From contig JAZLLJ010000075.1 of assembly GCA_045598065.1 (NCBI GenBank), positions 1 through 15,895 of the forward strand: DNA of 15,895 nt, in the 5' to 3' direction. The translations under genes and the position numbers were made by a program. Shown here one piece after another: positions 14,284-15,895 of the stretch; position 1 is the stretch's first letter; each line of letters opens with the position of its first letter. This DNA is from RGIG426 sp045598065. Lineage in GTDB: Bacteria; Bacillota; Clostridia; Oscillospirales; Acutalibacteraceae. The notes under the pieces are model-generated. The model was not told the origin of the DNA. It worked only from the letters and a program-made list of their open reading frames with translations, and searched no databases.

Positions 14284-14359
14284 GCGGCTTTAGCTCATCT
14301 GGTAGAGCGCCACCTTGCCAAGGTGGAGGTAGCGAGTTCGAGCCTCGTAAGCCGCTCCA
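14284..14359 (+). tRNA. tRNA-Gly (anticodon GCC)
   Basis: A 76-base cloverleaf. The acceptor stem GCGGCTT (14284-14290) pairs with AAGCCGC (14349-14355). The D-arm is AGCTCATCTGGTAGAGC. The anticodon stem CCACC / GGTGG encloses TTGCCAA with anticodon GCC at 14317-14319, and the T-loop is GTTCGAGCC. The discriminator is T, as in bacterial glycine tRNAs, and CCA is encoded (14357-14359). It is a single-gene unit with its own promoter and terminator. Confidence 0.97.
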
Positions 14360-14363
14360 AAGG

Positions 14364-14397
14364 AAATCCCGCAACCGAAAGGGTGCGGGATTTTTTT
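14364..14397 (+). terminator. Intrinsic terminator of tRNA-Gly
   Basis: A 10-bp stem (14364-14373 with 14384-14393) topped by CC-GAAA-GG is followed by a T-run through 14397. It starts five bases after the tRNA CCA. Confidence 0.92.
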
Positions 14398-14495
14398 GCA
14401 TTTTTTATTATGGTATAGAGGGAGAGGAAACTTTTTGGGTTTTCGCTTTTTTTACCAAGAAAATCCGTTTGTTTTTGACAATCTCGACAAAAATA

Positions 14496-14507
14496 GAACA
14501 AATGTTC
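14496..14507 (+). promoter_or_regulatory. LexA (SOS) operator upstream of recA
   Basis: GAACAAATGTTC fits the Gram-positive LexA core GAAC-RNRY-GTTC exactly. It ends 19 bases before the recA -35 region, so LexA bound here would repress recA until DNA damage. This is the type of operator known from Bacillus and Clostridium. Confidence 0.85.
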
Positions 14508-14526
14508 GATTTTTTCACAAAACCCC

Positions 14527-14554
14527 TTGATTTCCCGAAAATGTTTGGTATAAT
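14527..14554 (+). promoter_or_regulatory. Promoter of recA
   Basis: -35 TTGATT (14527-14532), 16-base spacer ending TGG (extended -10), consensus -10 TATAAT (14549-14554). Predicted start near 14561. A separate TTGACA at 14475-14480 has no matching -10 and is less likely to be used. Confidence 0.75.
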
Positions 14555-14584
14555 GAAGGAGAACTTTGAAAGCGAGGTATGGCT

Positions 14585-15745
14585 ATGGCTGCGAAAAAAG
14601 CGGCGGAAAAACCCGCCGGAATCGAAAATAATGAGAATAAACAGAAAGCGCTCGAAATGGCGCTGGCTCAAATAGAAAAAAGTTACGGCAAGGGCGCGGT
14701 AATGCGCCTCGGCCAAAACCTCAATATGCAGGTGGATGCCATTCCGACCGGTTCGGTGGCGCTCGACCGTGCACTCGGCATCGGCGGTCTTCCGCGCGGC
14801 AGAATCGTCGAGATTTACGGGCCGGAGGCTTCCGGTAAAACCACCCTCGCGCTGCATGCGGTGGCGGAAGCGCAAAAAATGGGCGGCGAAGCCGCTTACG
14901 TGGACGTGGAACACGCGCTTGATCCGGTGTATGCGAAAGCGCTCGGCGTGAACGTGGACGAACTGCTCGTGTCTCAGCCGGACACCGCGGAACAGGCGCT
15001 CGAAATCGCCGAAGCGCTCATCCGCTCGGGTGCTGTGGACGTGCTGGTTATCGACTCGGTGGCGGCGCTGGTGCCGCGTGCCGAAATTGAGGGTGAAATG
15101 GGCGATAACCAGGTCGGTTTGCAAGCGCGCCTGATGTCCAAAGCAATGCGCAAACTGGCAGGCGTGGTGTCCAAATCCAACTGCTTGGCCATTTTCATCA
15201 ACCAACTGCGTATGAAAATCGGCGGGGTGTACGGCAACCCCGAAGTCACCGCCGGCGGTAATGCGCTGAAATATTACGCCTCCGTGCGCCTTGACGTGCG
15301 CCGCACTGAAACGCTTAAAGCGAACGGCGCGCCCATCGGCTCGCACACTCGCGTGCGCGTGGTGAAAAACAAAGTTGCGCCGCCGTTCAAAGAGGCGGAG
15401 TTTGATATTATGTACGGCGAGGGCATCTCCCATTTGAGCGAGGTGCTGGATTTGGCGGTGGAAGCGGATATTATCCAAAAATCCGGCGCGTGGTTCTCCT
15501 ATAAAGAGGAGCGCATCGGCCAAGGTCGCGACAATGCCAAAGACTATTTGAAGAATAACCCGGCGGTTTTGGAAGAAGTGGAAAATGCAGTACGGGCGTG
15601 GATGCTCAAATCCAAAGAGGAAGAAGATCCGTTTGTGACGGCGCCGGTCGCCGCTCCCGTGCCGATGGAAATTCCGCTTGCGGATGCGCCCCGTGTGACG
15701 GCGGCGCAAGCCAAAGCCAAAATCGACATCGTGGTTGAGGACTAA
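14585..15745 (+). CDS. recA: Recombinase RecA
   Basis: ATP-dependent strand-exchange protein and co-protease for LexA cleavage. The 386 residues have the Walker A loop GPEASGKTT at 79-87 (Lys85), VLVIDSVAALVPRAEIEGEMGD as Walker B and the L1 region, and NQLRMKIGGVYGNPEVTAGG followed by ALKYYASVRLDVRR as the L2 region and core. The C-terminal tail is acidic and ends in an Ala/Pro-rich stretch. Length is slightly above the usual 345-355 because of N- and C-terminal extensions. The ATG at 14585 is preferred: GCGAGG lies seven bases upstream, whereas the ATG at 14579 almost touches it. The longer form would add only Met-Ala. Controlled by a LexA box and followed with no gap by a recX-like gene. 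Confidence 0.97.
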   Translation: MAAKKAAEKPAGIENNENKQKALEMALAQIEKSYGKGAVMRLGQNLNMQVDAIPTGSVALDRALGIGGLPRGRIVEIYGPEASGKTTLALHAVAEAQKMGGEAAYVDVEHALDPVYAKALGVNVDELLVSQPDTAEQALEIAEALIRSGAVDVLVIDSVAALVPRAEIEGEMGDNQVGLQARLMSKAMRKLAGVVSKSNCLAIFINQLRMKIGGVYGNPEVTAGGNALKYYASVRLDVRRTETLKANGAPIGSHTRVRVVKNKVAPPFKEAEFDIMYGEGISHLSEVLDLAVEADIIQKSGAWFSYKEERIGQGRDNAKDYLKNNPAVLEEVENAVRAWMLKSKEEEDPFVTAPVAAPVPMEIPLADAPRVTAAQAKAKIDIVVED

Positions 15746-15895
15746 ATGATGGAACAGACACTTACGGTCACAAACGTCGCCGTACGCCGCGGACAGCTAT
15801 ATCTTGTGACGTTTTCGGACGGGCGCGAGATAGAGGTGGACCGCCGCACGTGGGATGAATCGCCGTATGGGGCAAACAGCGCGCTGACAGAGGAA
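15746..15895 (+). CDS. recX: RecX-like regulatory protein, 5' part only
   Basis: The first 50 codons of a gene cut by the window edge. It starts directly after the recA stop. Two ATG codons stand in tandem (15746 and 15749), and GAGG at 15737-15740 suits either, the second slightly better. The visible part, LTVTNVAVRRGQLYLVTFSDGREIEVDRRTW, follows the N-terminal pattern of Firmicute RecX proteins: an Ile/Val-Thr start, a basic pair, then YLVxFxDGxEIxVD. RecX limits RecA filament growth and is commonly placed right after recA, which supports the call. The helical repeats that define the family lie outside the window, so this rests on the N-terminus and context. Confidence 0.75.
   Translation, partial: MMEQTLTVTNVAVRRGQLYLVTFSDGREIEVDRRTWDESPYGANSALTEE

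Noticed and set aside
14284..14397. Possible integration site at the tRNA-Gly 3' end
   Set aside because: No duplicated tRNA end, integrase gene or foreign segment follows. The tRNA is followed by its own terminator and recA.
14408..15709. Long minus-strand reading frame opposite recA
   Set aside because: A mirror frame produced by the codon bias of recA. It spans the recA promoter and LexA box and has no recognisable domain.

Overview
The window looks like chromosomal DNA of a spore-forming, anaerobic Firmicute of the class Clostridia, probably an Oscillospiraceae/Ruminococcaceae-type gut bacterium. This rests on protein flavour (MurD, Lgt, RecA and YnbB-like sequences), strong GGAGG-type ribosome binding sites, near-consensus TTGACA-17-TATAAT promoters, a T-box leader, a Bacillus/Clostridium-type LexA box at recA and sequences resembling Spo0A boxes. 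The genus is inference. Gene density is high and most genes are housekeeping.

Layout. (1) 1-2110: a minus-strand pair, a membrane protein with a RING-like zinc finger, a zinc ribbon and a DUF2628-like domain, followed by galU (UTP-glucose-1-phosphate uridylyltransferase). The pair has its own promoter and a likely terminator at 39-77. (2) 2159-5667: a divergent plus-strand operon of murD, a GNAT acetyltransferase and a YnbB/methionine-gamma-lyase-like PLP enzyme, coupled by 8-nt and 4-nt overlaps and closed by a strong terminator. (3) 5668-6625: an AT-rich control region with Spo0A-like boxes and a near-perfect extended -10 promoter, then a tiny Cys-rich protein and a sigma-region-4-like regulator of phage flavour. 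A perfect hairpin is shared with the convergent trpB. (4) 6633-8248: a stand-alone trpB on the minus strand behind a complete T-box leader. (5) 8271-10051: a minus-strand pair, a short HlyD/MacA-like adaptor and a MacB/FtsX-like permease, with no ATPase visible. (6) 10112-11199: lgt with its own promoter and terminator. (7) 11221-14200: a 958-residue membrane-anchored protein. It combines a zinc ribbon, a Met/Gln/Pro-rich linker, a membrane segment, a caspase-like (clan CD-like) His/Cys domain, a von Willebrand A domain with intact MIDAS, an Asp/Tyr tract and a second membrane segment. (8) 14242-14397: tRNA-Gly(GCC) as its own transcription unit. (9) 14496-15895: LexA box, recA, and the start of a recX-like gene cut by the window edge.

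Together the genes cover cell-envelope building (galU, murD, lgt), amino-acid metabolism (trpB, YnbB-like) and DNA repair (recA-recX). The least ordinary objects are the caspase-like/vWA surface protein, the RING/DUF2628 protein, the T-box on a solitary trpB whose tRNA identity is not obvious, and the Cys-rich/sigma-like gene pair behind possible Spo0A sites. No insertion sequence, CRISPR array or intact prophage was seen.
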